Part shown: piece after piece, positions 8,302-16,783 of the stretch
Position numbering within the stretch: position 1 is the stretch's first letter
Layout: each line of letters opens with the position of its first letter
NCBI GenBank assembly: GCA_039975755.1
Contig: JBDWGM010000040.1
Span: 1 to 64,000 of the forward strand
Length of the DNA: 64,000 nucleotides
Source of the DNA: JABSSA01 sp039975755
GTDB lineage: Bacteria; Pseudomonadota; Alphaproteobacteria; Rhodobacterales; Rhodobacteraceae
Direction of reading: 5' to 3'
Notes under the pieces: model-generated
Databases searched by the model: none
The model's input: the letters and a program-made list of their open reading frames with translations, nothing else
What the model was told of the DNA's origin: nothing
Made by a program: the position numbers and the translations under genes

Positions 8302-8826
8302 TTAAGCTGCGTAAGTTCCGCGTGCTGGATAGTTATGTTCCAGCGCATAGCCAACTTTGGACAACAACATTTTCAGATCTGGCCGCGCCCAAGGCATGTT
8401 CGAGATATCGGCGAGGTAAAGCTTGCCGTCGGGACGGACCCAAAACAGGCCTGGCTCAGTGAATAGATCCGCTTCGACGTCTTTGAACGCTTTGGAAATC
8501 CACAGACCCCAGTCTTTGGCTTGATCAAGTGTCAAGGAATGGCCAACACGCAGATCGCCCAAACCCCATTCATCAACAGACTTCTGGGCCAGCTCTTCGG
8601 TGTTCATGGACGCAGCAACAACAGTGAAACCCGCTGCTTCATATTCTTTAAGCGCTTCGACCAATCCACCCAGATAGTTTTTGCACACCGGGCAATGATA
8701 ACCGCGGTAGAACAAAACCATCGTGAAGGTTTCTGGTTTTTCGTTTGCCAAATCAAATGTTCCGCCACCAATCAATGGCAGTTTCAGATCAGGGGCTTGC
8801 GTGTCGGGGGTCAGCTTTTGACTCAT
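8302..8826 (-). CDS. Peroxiredoxin-like AhpC/TSA-domain protein
   Basis: This 174-residue thioredoxin-fold protein belongs to the AhpC/TSA superfamily. The active region reads FYRGYHCPVCKNYL near residue 40-53, so it has a CPVC pair in place of the single peroxidatic Cys of classical 2-Cys enzymes. The remainder (LTLDQAKDWGLWISKAF, GLFWVRPDGKLYLADIS) is typical of peroxiredoxin-like proteins of marine Rhodobacteraceae. A thiol-dependent peroxide or disulfide reductase role is likely but not proven. It is a single gene with its own terminator. Confidence 0.78.
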   Translation of the reverse strand: MSQKLTPDTQAPDLKLPLIGGGTFDLANEKPETFTMVLFYRGYHCPVCKNYLGGLVEALKEYEAAGFTVVAASMNTEELAQKSVDEWGLGDLRVGHSLTLDQAKDWGLWISKAFKDVEADLFTEPGLFWVRPDGKLYLADISNMPWARPDLKMLLSKVGYALEHNYPARGTYAA

Positions 8827-8904
8827 GGCAACGTCCTTTGTAGCCTTTTAATTTCGGCTATCAGTTTAGCGCGCAAAGAACTGAGATCGAAATCACTTTC
8901 GCTA

Positions 8905-9609
8905 CTAGGCAATATCAGCATTGCTGCGCGCCATGCGCATATAGACGCCTTCGGCAACTGAAAAATACATATCCAACGCGTCGCAGATCACTTGATCCAT
9001 ATCGTTGGATGCAGGCAAATTCAGCACGTGCCGCCGCCAACCGTAATGCAAAAGCCCCCCGTGGATTTGCCATGCAACTTCCATTTCTTCCGTCGTCACA
9101 TACGCATCATCCGGAAGACCCAATTCAACGCGGTGCTCTCTGACCAGCTGTTTCAGGATCAATTCTTCGATCAGATGATTGTACCATTGATTGATCTGCG
9201 CATCCCGTAAGCCCGCAAAGTACGAAATCCTAAGCCAGCGTGGGTTAAAATTCGCAGCTGTGTAGTCGCGATAAAACTGGTCAAACCGGGAGCGCACGGA
9301 TTGCGTTCGGTCTTGCAAACCCACATCCCAATCTGCGTTCCAACTTTCCAGATACACGCTTTTATAAACCGCCTCGATCAAGCTGTCTTTGTCAGGAAAG
9401 TAACGATAAAGCAGCGGCTGCGTTACCCCAACCCTTTTGGCGATGTCGCGGGTGCCACCGCTGAACCCGACTTCGGCAAAGTGGTCCGCAGCGGCTTCGA
9501 TGATATCAAGCATCCGGTCTTCTGACGACTTGCGTCGCCGCTTGGGCGCCGCTTCTTTTGCACCCTCACAGGTCGTTTTAGGTAAGATTTGATCGTCAAA
9601 TTTCGTCAA
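8905..9609 (-). CDS. TetR/AcrR family transcriptional regulator
   Basis: The 234-residue protein has a basic N-terminal tail (PKRRRKSSEDRML) and then a TetR helix-turn-helix (IIEAAADHFAEVGFSGGTRDIAKRVGVTQPLLYRYFPDK, about residues 35-75). The C-terminal ligand domain is not diagnostic. It is divergent from the glutathione S-transferase gene. The intergenic region contains the inverted repeat ATCA-AA-TGAT (9682-9691), and a closely related perfect repeat stands in front of the TRAP genes at 13316-13331. I infer that it represses itself, the GST gene and the TRAP operon; the effector is unknown. Confidence 0.85.
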   Translation of the reverse strand: MTKFDDQILPKTTCEGAKEAAPKRRRKSSEDRMLDIIEAAADHFAEVGFSGGTRDIAKRVGVTQPLLYRYFPDKDSLIEAVYKSVYLESWNADWDVGLQDRTQSVRSRFDQFYRDYTAANFNPRWLRISYFAGLRDAQINQWYNHLIEELILKQLVREHRVELGLPDDAYVTTEEMEVAWQIHGGLLHYGWRRHVLNLPASNDMDQVICDALDMYFSVAEGVYMRMARSNADIA

Positions 9610-9680
9610 ACCGCAATCCCGCCAGAAAATCTCTTAGTTGTTCTATATCAGATTGCCGTTAGGGTTGCAGCTACAAAAGT

Positions 9681-9696
9681 AATCAAATGATCATTT
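9681..9696. promoter_or_regulatory. Probable TetR operator in the tetR-GST intergenic region
   Basis: ATCA-AA-TGAT at 9682-9691 overlaps a second palindrome, AAATGATCATTT, at 9685-9696. It lies just upstream of the GST ribosome site and within the divergent tetR-GST promoter region. The same ATCA-NN-TGAT core recurs at 13316-13331. Confidence 0.5.
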
Positions 9697-9712
9697 AGAA
9701 AGGAGGCCGATC

Positions 9713-10348
9713 ATGCGGACCCTATGGGGGCGAATGACGTCTATTAATGTTCAGAAAGTCGCTTGGGTGTTGTCTGAATCGGAATTGCCCTTTGATCGCA
9801 TTGACGTAGGCGGTGCATTTGGCGGTCTGGATACTGCCGAATATAAGGCGATGAATCCTTCCGGGCGTGTGCCAACCTTGGTTGAAGACGGATTGGTGAT
9901 GCGGGAATCAAACGCGATTTGCCGACATTTGGTGCATACCAATGGCGGCCCGCTTTCAACTGCCACCCATGGCGACCGCGCTTTGGCCGACATGTGGATG
10001 GAATGGTTTCAAACGGGGTCCTATCCCTCGTTCATCAAAATGTTTTATCAAACCGTTCGATTGTCCACGTCTAAACGAAACTCGCGTACCTTATCGTCTG
10101 CATTGACCATTCTACACGAGCAGTTTCAAATTGCTGAGACGGCCCTCGCAGACAGTCCCTATCTTGTGGGAGACACCTTAACCCTTGCCGATATTCCTTT
10201 TGGCAGCTGTTTATATCGGTATTTCACTGTCGATATCGCCAGACCTAACTGGCCGAATATTTCAGCCTATTATGACCGCCTATCCGACCGACAATCTTAT
10301 CGCGACACAGTCATGACGGATTATTCCAGCCTGCGCGCGCAGGAATGA
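9713..10348 (+). CDS. Glutathione S-transferase family protein
   Basis: The 211-residue protein has the two-domain GST layout. The thioredoxin-like N-terminal domain begins MRTLWGRMTSINVQKVAWVLSE and carries the glutathione-binding GRVPTLVEDGLVMRESNAICRHL (cis-Pro then ES), and the alpha-helical domain ends with SPYLVGDTLTLADIPFGSCLYRY. AAAGGAGG is a strong ribosome site seven bases before the ATG. It is divergent from the TetR gene and probably controlled by it. Its stop is adjacent to the stop of the convergent alpha/beta hydrolase. A role in the neighbouring catabolic cluster is possible; substrate unknown. Confidence 0.85.
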   Translation: MRTLWGRMTSINVQKVAWVLSESELPFDRIDVGGAFGGLDTAEYKAMNPSGRVPTLVEDGLVMRESNAICRHLVHTNGGPLSTATHGDRALADMWMEWFQTGSYPSFIKMFYQTVRLSTSKRNSRTLSSALTILHEQFQIAETALADSPYLVGDTLTLADIPFGSCLYRYFTVDIARPNWPNISAYYDRLSDRQSYRDTVMTDYSSLRAQE

Positions 10349-11131
10349 TCACTCGCACGACATCTCAAGGAAATCCATAATGGCCAACTTAAAGGCATCT
10401 GGCGCATTCACGTTAATGATATGGCCAGCATCCGGGATCAAAGAAAACTCCCCCGCGCCTGCCGCTTCCGACATGGCTTTCATGACGTCTGGGGCAGCGC
10501 CTTTGTCATGCTCCCCTGCAACAAACAAGGTCGGGACTTTCAGCTGCGGCAAATCTTTGAGGTAATCCAACCCCTTTAGTGCAGCAGCACATCCGCAATA
10601 GCCAGCATCCGTTGTCTTCAAGAATTCTGCCTTCATCATCGCGACGATGTCGGGGTTCGCATCGCGAAAATCTGGCGTCATCCAAATGCCCAGAGATCCA
10701 TCCCACAAACCTGCGACGCCCTTTTCGGCGATCACAGCCATGCGGTCATCCCAATTTTGACGGAAAGGTGCTGGGGAATCCGCACGCGCGGCTGTGCAAA
10801 CGATCCGGTCTATTCTTTCCGGGTCTCGCAGGCCCATCCCAAGCGCTGTCATACTGCCCAGCGAACACCCCATGACGCTGGCTGTCTTGACGTCGTACCT
10901 GTCCAACGTGCCCAAAGCATCAGAGACCAACATGTCAAAATCATAGGGACCATCAGGCGTCGCACTTTGACCATGGCCGCGTGTGTCCATTCGAATGACC
11001 CGATAGAACCGTTCCAACAAAGGGAGCTGTTCATCCCACATACGTGTCGTAGTCCCGAGCGAATTAAGCAGAAGCAAGACGGGGATTTCTTTTTTTCCGC
11101 TGACTTCGGTGTGTGGAATATAGCTGGTCAT
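10349..11131 (-). CDS. Alpha/beta hydrolase, 3-oxoadipate enol-lactonase-like
   Basis: I choose the ATG at 11131 (MTSYIPHTEVSGKK), which overlaps the upstream stop as ATGA; the longer frame adds low-complexity sequence. The 260-residue protein shows a complete hydrolase triad: nucleophile GCSLGSM near residue 97, Asp in VAGEHDKGA near 210, His in DAGHIINV near 239, plus the oxyanion region LLNSLGTTTRMWD. PcaD-type enol-lactonases are the nearest well-known relatives, but no protocatechuate genes are nearby, so the true substrate may be another ester or lactone. It is co-transcribed with the LLM-like gene upstream. Confidence 0.8.
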   Translation of the reverse strand: MTSYIPHTEVSGKKEIPVLLLLNSLGTTTRMWDEQLPLLERFYRVIRMDTRGHGQSATPDGPYDFDMLVSDALGTLDRYDVKTASVMGCSLGSMTALGMGLRDPERIDRIVCTAARADSPAPFRQNWDDRMAVIAEKGVAGLWDGSLGIWMTPDFRDANPDIVAMMKAEFLKTTDAGYCGCAAALKGLDYLKDLPQLKVPTLFVAGEHDKGAAPDVMKAMSEAAGAGEFSLIPDAGHIINVNAPDAFKLAIMDFLEMSCE

Positions 11132-12009
11132 GTGCGTTCTAGTGCCTTCTGAATGACGGGAGCGTCGTCGCGTGTAAGGTGAGGTAGTACCATTGACGCA
11201 AAGCGATTGCGTTGGCGGCACCCCTCGTGAGGTTCTAACCCGGGATCAACGATATGCAAGGTGCCAAACGGTCCAATCCGCGTGCGCAATTGGGTGATTT
11301 GTTCAGTCACTTGGGTGGCAGATCCTGCAATGACACGGTGTTCAGCCAAGAAAGGGTCAACGCCCGCAGGTCCTAGATAATCTTGAGCCACTTTTGAACG
11401 GTACGCAGCAATCGCAGCCCGATCTTCAGAGACAAAGACATAACGTGCCACATGCCATTGCGACGGACATGCACGACGGTTTGCGTGCGTGGCACTTGCG
11501 ACGATGCTAGGCCAGTGGCGCGACAATTCCCGTCGTGTTTGCCACGCGGGCGATAGCATGTGAAATCCGTTTTTTGCCGCCAATGCAACACAGGGGGATG
11601 TCGCATTCTGTGGAATGACCATCACTTCTGGCCGGGGTGCTGCCATCGGAAAATCACTTGGCAGCATATGCGGCGCAGCTGAGGACGTTACGGTTTCAAA
11701 CATCTGAGTGGTGGCCCGCATTTGAGGCGAGGCACCCGTTGTCAGGCCCAGCACAAGGCGACCATCAACCGCGTCATAGGCCTGTCGTATATGACTTACC
11801 AATGTTCGCGGCGCTTGTTGGCGAAAACCGGCAATATCCAACCCGACCCGCAGTTGTGAAAGGCGAGGCATCGCGGCAAGAGCTTCATCATCGAGCCCTG
11901 TTAGATGAACCTGACGAAATCCAATCTCATCGGCTTGCGCGACGACTGAATGCCATTGTGCAGCGGTCAGCTTTGGTGTGCCTGATCCTCGCATCCATGC
12001 AACTTGCAT
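11128..12009 (-). CDS. Short luciferase-like (LLM) flavin-dependent protein
   Basis: The start is set at the ATG at 12009, six bases after GGAGG. The 293-residue product has LLM features: a TIM-barrel beginning QVAWMRGSGTPKLTAAQWHSV, VVAQADEIGFRQVHL, VDGRLVLGLTTGAS, and a late segment VFVSEDRAAIAAYRSKVAQDYLGPAG followed by VIAGSATQVTEQITQLRTRIG, the usual LLM C-terminal block. It is shorter than the 330-380 residues common in the family and its N-terminal flavin-binding strands look reduced, so activity is uncertain. It may be an F420- or FMN-type enzyme, or a degenerate partner of the full LLM gene at 17644-18762. Confidence 0.65.
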   Translation of the reverse strand: MQVAWMRGSGTPKLTAAQWHSVVAQADEIGFRQVHLTGLDDEALAAMPRLSQLRVGLDIAGFRQQAPRTLVSHIRQAYDAVDGRLVLGLTTGASPQMRATTQMFETVTSSAAPHMLPSDFPMAAPRPEVMVIPQNATSPCVALAAKNGFHMLSPAWQTRRELSRHWPSIVASATHANRRACPSQWHVARYVFVSEDRAAIAAYRSKVAQDYLGPAGVDPFLAEHRVIAGSATQVTEQITQLRTRIGPFGTLHIVDPGLEPHEGCRQRNRFASMVLPHLTRDDAPVIQKALERT

Positions 12010-12040
12010 TGTGTCCTCCCGAAGCAATGCAACGCTGAAA

Positions 12041-12077
12041 TGCAAAGGCGCTGCCCCTTAATCGTAGGAGCAGCGCC
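12041..12077 (-). terminator. Hairpin downstream of dctP
   Basis: Arms 12047-12054 and 12070-12077 (8 bp, GGCGCTGC with GCAGCGCC) extend into partly paired flanks, and on the minus strand TTTGCATTT follows. It would reduce readthrough from dctP into the LLM-like gene. Confidence 0.5.
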
Positions 12078-12145
12078 GCCGGTAGGAAAAATAAGATTAC
12101 TTGCGGATCGCCATCAATTTTTCTGCTGGCGTTCTAAGTTCCGTG

Positions 12146-13219
12146 TTACTCAAGTTGATATTCGACCGGCCAGTCGTGACCAACGCCTTTGGCTGCATCG
12201 ATATACGCTTGCATCACTTCAATAGCAGGCAATCCACGGCCCTTGGCTTCGGCCGCTTGAAGTTTTGGGAAATCCGCTAAGCTTTTCGCCCATTCAACCC
12301 GAACCTCTTGCGGAAGCTCTTTGACGATCGCGCCATTTTCTGACAGCGCGGCAAGGCCTGAAGTCTGCACGGCATCCATTGCGGCCCCGTTGCCCTCTTC
12401 CCACTCCGCTCCGACTTCAAGAATGATCGCCTGAACATCCTCTGGCAAACTGGCCAGCTTACTGTCGTTCATCGTCATCATGATGACCGGCATCGCACCG
12501 AACCCGATCAGTGTATAGTAAGGCGCAGGTTCATAGAACTTGAACCCATTATAGGCCGATGGCACCATCAACCACCCATCATAAACACCCGTTCTGAGCG
12601 CCAAATAACCTTCTGGCAATGTCGACTGAACCGGGATCGCCTGGATGTAATCAAGCCATGGCAAGTTCGGGCCAGCACCACCAACTTTTACGCCCTTGAG
12701 GTCGTCAATTGAGGTCCATTCGCTTTTGGTCCCAAGGTGATAATTATCCCAAACGCCAAGGCCAAGGAACTTCTGCCCGTATTCCTCAGACATCACATCC
12801 TTAAGCCACGGGTTAGAATCGTAAACCGACCGCGCCGCGGCGATAGCGTCAGAAGATTTCTCTGGTCCAAACGCGAGGTAGTATGGAAAGTTATGCAAGA
12901 ACATCTTGGATGGTTCAAAGCAGATACAAAACGCCCCAATATCCAAAATACCCTGCTGAACGGATTCCAAAGTATCCGCAACACCGGCGATTGAACCGCC
13001 ATAGGCTTCGATGAACGTGACCTCGTGTTCGGTGTTTTCAGCAACTCTGCGCGTTACTTCCGCAGCAAAGAATTCTGACATTGTGTTAACGTAAGGCGTT
13101 GGCCCTTGTGGGTGGCCAGACCCGATACGAAGTGTAAAGCTGTCCGCGAAAGTCGGCGTCGCGACTGAAACCATTCCGGCGATTACCGGCCAGGCGATGT
13201 GACGAAACATCTTGATCAT
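12146..13219 (-). CDS. dctP: TRAP transporter substrate-binding protein, DctP family
   Basis: This is the periplasmic binding protein of a TRAP carboxylate importer. The 357 residues start with a signal peptide ending near VATPTFADS, followed by FTLRIGSGHPQGPTP, the usual DctP opening. FLGLGVWDNYHLGTKSEWTSIDDLKGVKVGGAGPN carries the family's central loop, and LPEGYLALRTGVYDGWLMVPSAY follows. The expected substrate-carboxylate Arg is likely in the KVGGAG-to-ALRTGVYDG region but cannot be confirmed by eye. It is divergent from dctQM, and a perfect inverted repeat at 13316-13331 lies between them. Confidence 0.88.
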   Translation of the reverse strand: MIKMFRHIAWPVIAGMVSVATPTFADSFTLRIGSGHPQGPTPYVNTMSEFFAAEVTRRVAENTEHEVTFIEAYGGSIAGVADTLESVQQGILDIGAFCICFEPSKMFLHNFPYYLAFGPEKSSDAIAAARSVYDSNPWLKDVMSEEYGQKFLGLGVWDNYHLGTKSEWTSIDDLKGVKVGGAGPNLPWLDYIQAIPVQSTLPEGYLALRTGVYDGWLMVPSAYNGFKFYEPAPYYTLIGFGAMPVIMMTMNDSKLASLPEDVQAIILEVGAEWEEGNGAAMDAVQTSGLAALSENGAIVKELPQEVRVEWAKSLADFPKLQAAEAKGRGLPAIEVMQAYIDAAKGVGHDWPVEYQLE

Positions 13220-13315
13220 AAAGTCCTCCCTTGGGGCTCGACCCCCTGCATCTGAATAAGGTCACCGCGCCTCCAACGCAGCTTACTCGCATGAACCGTT
13301 CCATCAATTCACTAT

Positions 13316-13331
13316 TTTATCAAGTGATAAA
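13316..13331. promoter_or_regulatory. Perfect inverted repeat in the dctP-dctQM promoter region, probable operator
   Basis: TTTATCA-AG-TGATAAA is a perfect 7-bp inverted repeat with a 2-base centre, in the intergenic region between divergent dctP and dctQM. Its ATCA-NN-TGAT core equals that at 9682-9691 next to tetR, which points to the same regulator. A GntR-family operator of similar form cannot be excluded. Confidence 0.5.
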
Positions 13332-13399
13332 TTGGCGATTGCACGCAGCAGCTTGAGGCACTAGGACAAAAAGGAAGGACGTTAAATGAGGAGGATTTA

Positions 13400-13909
13400 A
13401 TGGCTTACTCGTATGTCGCCAGGGTTGCGCGCGGTATCCACATACTTTCATCAATGTGGGTTTTCATCCTCGCATTGGTCATTTTGGTTGATGTGTTTGG
13501 GCGCGTTTTGTTCTTGCAGCCCTTGCCGGGAACCAAAGAAATTCTCCAAAATTCAGTGATCCTTGTGACATTCCTTCAGCTGCCCCTTGCGGTCCTATCC
13601 GGGGCGATGCTGCGCACGACTCTCGTCGTGGATATGCTGCCACCTTTTGCGCAGCGGTTACTGCGCACGCTCTGCTATGTCCTTGGTTTCGCACTGTTTG
13701 CCGCCATCGGTTACGCAACCTTCCCCGAGGCCTTGGATGCGTTGCGGATCGGTGAATACGAGGGCGAAGGTTCGCTGCGCATATACACATGGCCCATTCG
13801 GTTCCTTATCATGGCGACCGCAGTCTTTGCGGCATTTGCTTACCTATTGATGATCGTTGCGGATTGGCGTGGCGACCTTGGGGCACAAGACGCCCTGCCC
13901 AATTGCTGA
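13400..13909 (+). CDS. dctQ: TRAP transporter small permease, DctQ family
   Basis: The 169-residue membrane protein has four hydrophobic segments and the DctQ pattern IHILSSMWVFILALVILVDVFGRVLF, then PLPGTKEILQNSVILVTFLQLPLAVLSG with the conserved Glu of the second helix, and a late WPIRFLIMATAVFAAFAYL. GAGGA is the ribosome site. It forms an operon with the large permease, 13 bases further on. Confidence 0.88.
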   Translation: MAYSYVARVARGIHILSSMWVFILALVILVDVFGRVLFLQPLPGTKEILQNSVILVTFLQLPLAVLSGAMLRTTLVVDMLPPFAQRLLRTLCYVLGFALFAAIGYATFPEALDALRIGEYEGEGSLRIYTWPIRFLIMATAVFAAFAYLLMIVADWRGDLGAQDALPNC

Positions 13910-13922
13910 AAGGCACCGCGTC

Positions 13923-15239
13923 ATGACAGAAACGATTTTCATTTTCCTTGGCATCATGATGGTGCTGGTTTTTCTGGGCGTGCATGTGGCTGTCGCCCTG
14001 GGCGTGGCCAGCGCACTTGGCGTGTACTGGATGCTTGGCAGTGTCGATATCGCGTTTTCGATCTTACAGGGAACAGCATACGAATCGCTGCGCAAAGATA
14101 TCTTTATTGTCATTCCGCTGTTCGTTCTGATGGGCGAATTTATATCCCGCTCAGGGGCAGCAAAGGACATATTCACCATCTGTAACCGCGCCTTTCTGCG
14201 TGTTCCCGGCTGTCTGGCTGTGGCAACTGTATCTGGCAATTCGATCTTTGCTGCGATCACTGGTGTGTCGATTGCGTCTGCGGCAACCTTTTCGCGATTG
14301 GCCTATCCCGAGATGGTCGCCCTAGGTTACAACCGTCCTTACGCCCTTGGCGTTGTGGCAGGAAGCGCGTGTTTAGGCATGTTAATCCCGCCATCGATCT
14401 TGATGATCATCTGGGCGGTTCTGACGGAAATTTCCATTGGTGCTCTGTTCATCGCAGGTCTTGTACCGGGTTTGCTACTGGCCACGTTCTTTGTTGGCTA
14501 TTGCATCATCACAGCGAAAATGAACCCAGAGATGGCCCCGGCGTGTTCACCCAGTGCGTTTGATGAAGTTCCCGCGGAACAGAAACGCGCGGAACTGATC
14601 AGCAGCTTGTCTGTTGTCGCCTTGATCACCCTTGTTATTGGCGGGATCTGGGGTGGTTTCTTGACCCCAACCGAGGCCGCGGGTTTTGGTGCAATCGGCG
14701 CTCTTTTGGTCGGCTTGGTGAAAGGCATGCGCCGAGACGATTTGATGGACGCGATTTACCGGGCTGGACGCACGACCGCGCCTTTGCTGATCTTGCTTAT
14801 CATGGCGTCGATGTATTCGCGGTTTCTTGCGATGGGTGGCGCCGTTTCCGTCATCAACAACACGATGCTTTCGGTGAGCGACAATCCGATCATCATCATC
14901 TTGATGATATTCATAGTGTGGTTGATTTTGGGAATGTTCATCGACTCAACCTCCATCATCTTGCTGACGGTGCCGATCTTTTCCCCCATCGCTGCGGGCA
15001 TGGGTATCGACCAATTGGCCTTTGCGATCTTTGGGATTTTGGTGATCGAAGCAGGGCTTTTGACACCACCCTTTGGGCTATTGATATTTACCGTCAAGGC
15101 CGCCGTTCCAGATACATCCGTCACGCTTGGCATGATCTTTAAGGGCTCCATCCCCTATTGGATCATGATCCTCATTGTGGCTGTGCTTGTGTTGACCTTC
15201 CCAAGCCTGGCAAGTTGGTTGCCCCAAAGCCTGCTTTAG
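13923..15239 (+). CDS. dctM: TRAP transporter large permease, DctM family
   Basis: The start is the ATG at 13923, just after dctQ. The 438-residue inner-membrane protein shows DctM signatures: LRKDIFIVIPLFVLMGEFISRSG, SGNSIFAAITGVSIASAATF, GVVAGSACLGMLIPPSILMIIWA, WGGFLTPTEAAGFGAIGALLVGL, and the closing LLTPPFGLLIFTVKA. These include the Ser/Gly-rich loops thought to form the sodium and transport sites. With DctP and DctQ it makes a complete importer for an organic acid. Its stop overlaps the stop of the convergent LysR gene by four bases. Confidence 0.92.
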   Translation: MTETIFIFLGIMMVLVFLGVHVAVALGVASALGVYWMLGSVDIAFSILQGTAYESLRKDIFIVIPLFVLMGEFISRSGAAKDIFTICNRAFLRVPGCLAVATVSGNSIFAAITGVSIASAATFSRLAYPEMVALGYNRPYALGVVAGSACLGMLIPPSILMIIWAVLTEISIGALFIAGLVPGLLLATFFVGYCIITAKMNPEMAPACSPSAFDEVPAEQKRAELISSLSVVALITLVIGGIWGGFLTPTEAAGFGAIGALLVGLVKGMRRDDLMDAIYRAGRTTAPLLILLIMASMYSRFLAMGGAVSVINNTMLSVSDNPIIIILMIFIVWLILGMFIDSTSIILLTVPIFSPIAAGMGIDQLAFAIFGILVIEAGLLTPPFGLLIFTVKAAVPDTSVTLGMIFKGSIPYWIMILIVAVLVLTFPSLASWLPQSLL

Positions 15240-16141
15240 ATGTCGTCCTCAAGGGCTGTGTTCAGCTCTTCTTGAAGCACATCAGCAAAAGCCTGCGCGG
15301 CGCGGCCTAAGGGCCGTGCTCGGTTCGACACTCGCATGTATTCGACGCCAAGAGGTGGATCCTCAAGAGGAATGAACCGCCGCGCCACACCGTCGCGATC
15401 AGGGCGTCCCAACACAAACGGCAAAATCGACATCCATTCGGAATTGGCAACAATATCAAGTGTGCCCAACATCGCATCCAGCTCCATCAACTCGGCCACT
15501 TGAACGCCATGCACTGACAGATAATGTTCAATCCTTCGCCGCCTTGCATTCACGGCAGTTGGTAATACCAAACGCAAAGGGGGCAGTTCAGTCAGGCGCA
15601 CAAAACGTCCGACGTCAGGCAGACTGTTGCCACTGCAAACCAAGCATTCGCGGTCTTTGGCCATCAGCGACGTTTCCAATTCCAGTTCGGTATCCACCGC
15701 AGGCACAACCGCAAAATCAAGTGCGCCTTCGGACACACGGTTGGACAATGTGGCGGAATACGCTTCCTCAATGGACACGCGCACATTGGGGTATTCCCGC
15801 GCGAACCGCATCAAAGCCGGGCTGAGAACTGACCCCGTGAATGTCGGCATTAATCCGATATGTATGTGGTCCGACAATACACCCGACAATTCGCGCAAAC
15901 TGTCTTCGGCCAGCGCGGCGGCGTTCAAAACCTCAATGGCGTGGCGATAAAACGTGCGGCCCGTTTCTGTCGGGACAACGCCGGTCGAGCTGCGGTTGAA
16001 CAATGTCACACCATAGCGTTTTTCCAACTGACGCACATGCATCGACAACCCCGACTGAGTTGCGTTCACCCGCATGGCAGCCGCAGAAAAAGATCCTTCC
16101 TCGTACACAGCGACAAAAAGGCGAAGTTGTTGTATCTTCAT
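15236..16141 (-). CDS. LysR family transcriptional regulator
   Basis: The start MKIQQLRLFVAVYEEGSFSAAA at 16141 is the standard LysR opening; a start at 16159 is also possible. The 301-residue protein has the winged helix-turn-helix in residues 1-60 (FSAAAMRVNATQSGLSMHVRQLEKRYGVTLFNRSSTGVVPTETG) and a LysR substrate domain (IHIGLMPTF, LDFAVVPAV). It is divergent from the flavin reductase-BKACE pair, which is its probable target, with coinducer presumably a pathway intermediate. Confidence 0.88.
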   Translation of the reverse strand: MKIQQLRLFVAVYEEGSFSAAAMRVNATQSGLSMHVRQLEKRYGVTLFNRSSTGVVPTETGRTFYRHAIEVLNAAALAEDSLRELSGVLSDHIHIGLMPTFTGSVLSPALMRFAREYPNVRVSIEEAYSATLSNRVSEGALDFAVVPAVDTELELETSLMAKDRECLVCSGNSLPDVGRFVRLTELPPLRLVLPTAVNARRRRIEHYLSVHGVQVAELMELDAMLGTLDIVANSEWMSILPFVLGRPDRDGVARRFIPLEDPPLGVEYMRVSNRARPLGRAAQAFADVLQEELNTALEDDI

Positions 16142-16272
16142 GGATCGGCCCCCCGTCACAGGTAGGTATCATGTTTTATGTTGGAAAGTATAGAGTCTTA
16201 TTAGTTGTTCTGAACCCCTGTCTTCTCGTATCCAAGACAAACACGGTTAAAACGCCACAGAGAGGACAAGTC

Positions 16273-16782
16273 ATGAACGCCATTGTCACCGATCCTGAGC
16301 AAGGAATTGACCCACGCGAATTGCGTAATGTTCTGGGCTGCTTTGCGACCGGTGTCTGTGTTGTCACAACTGTTGGGGATGAAGGACGCCCCGTGGGTAT
16401 GACGATCAATTCGTTTTCGTCTGTTTCCCTCGATCCACCTCTGATCCTATGGTCCATTGGACTTAATACGCCGTCCCGATCAGCCTTCCAAAGCCACGGG
16501 TCTTTCGCGATCCACATCATGAGCGATACAGCCAAAGACACGTCTTTGAAATTCGCGCGCCCTTCGGACGAAAAGTTCAAGGGGATAGATTGGAAGCAAG
16601 GCTTAAACGGCGTGCCTGTGTTGAATGACGCGCTTGCCGTTCTTGAGTGTAAGGTCGAAAACCAGATCATTTCAGGTGATCATGAGATCTTTATTGGTCG
16701 CGTGTTGCGGATTGACCAAAGCGAAGGTGAACCGCTGCTGTTCCACAAGGGTGGATTTGCATCGCTTGGGCCTGCACTTTGA
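16273..16782 (+). CDS. Flavin reductase family protein (RutF/HpaC-like)
   Basis: This small FMN-binding split-barrel protein of 169 residues (MNAIVTDPEQGIDPRELRNVLGCFATGVCVVTT) has the flavin-reductase signatures FATGVCVVTT, GMTINSFSSVSLDPPLILWSI and FAIHIMS. Such enzymes give reduced FMN to a monooxygenase in two-component systems, and the full-length LLM enzyme at 17644-18762 is the obvious candidate. The next gene starts one base after its stop, so the two are translationally coupled. The longer frame upstream of 16273 is not protein-like. Confidence 0.86.
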   Translation: MNAIVTDPEQGIDPRELRNVLGCFATGVCVVTTVGDEGRPVGMTINSFSSVSLDPPLILWSIGLNTPSRSAFQSHGSFAIHIMSDTAKDTSLKFARPSDEKFKGIDWKQGLNGVPVLNDALAVLECKVENQIISGDHEIFIGRVLRIDQSEGEPLLFHKGGFASLGPAL

Positions 16783-16783
16783 A

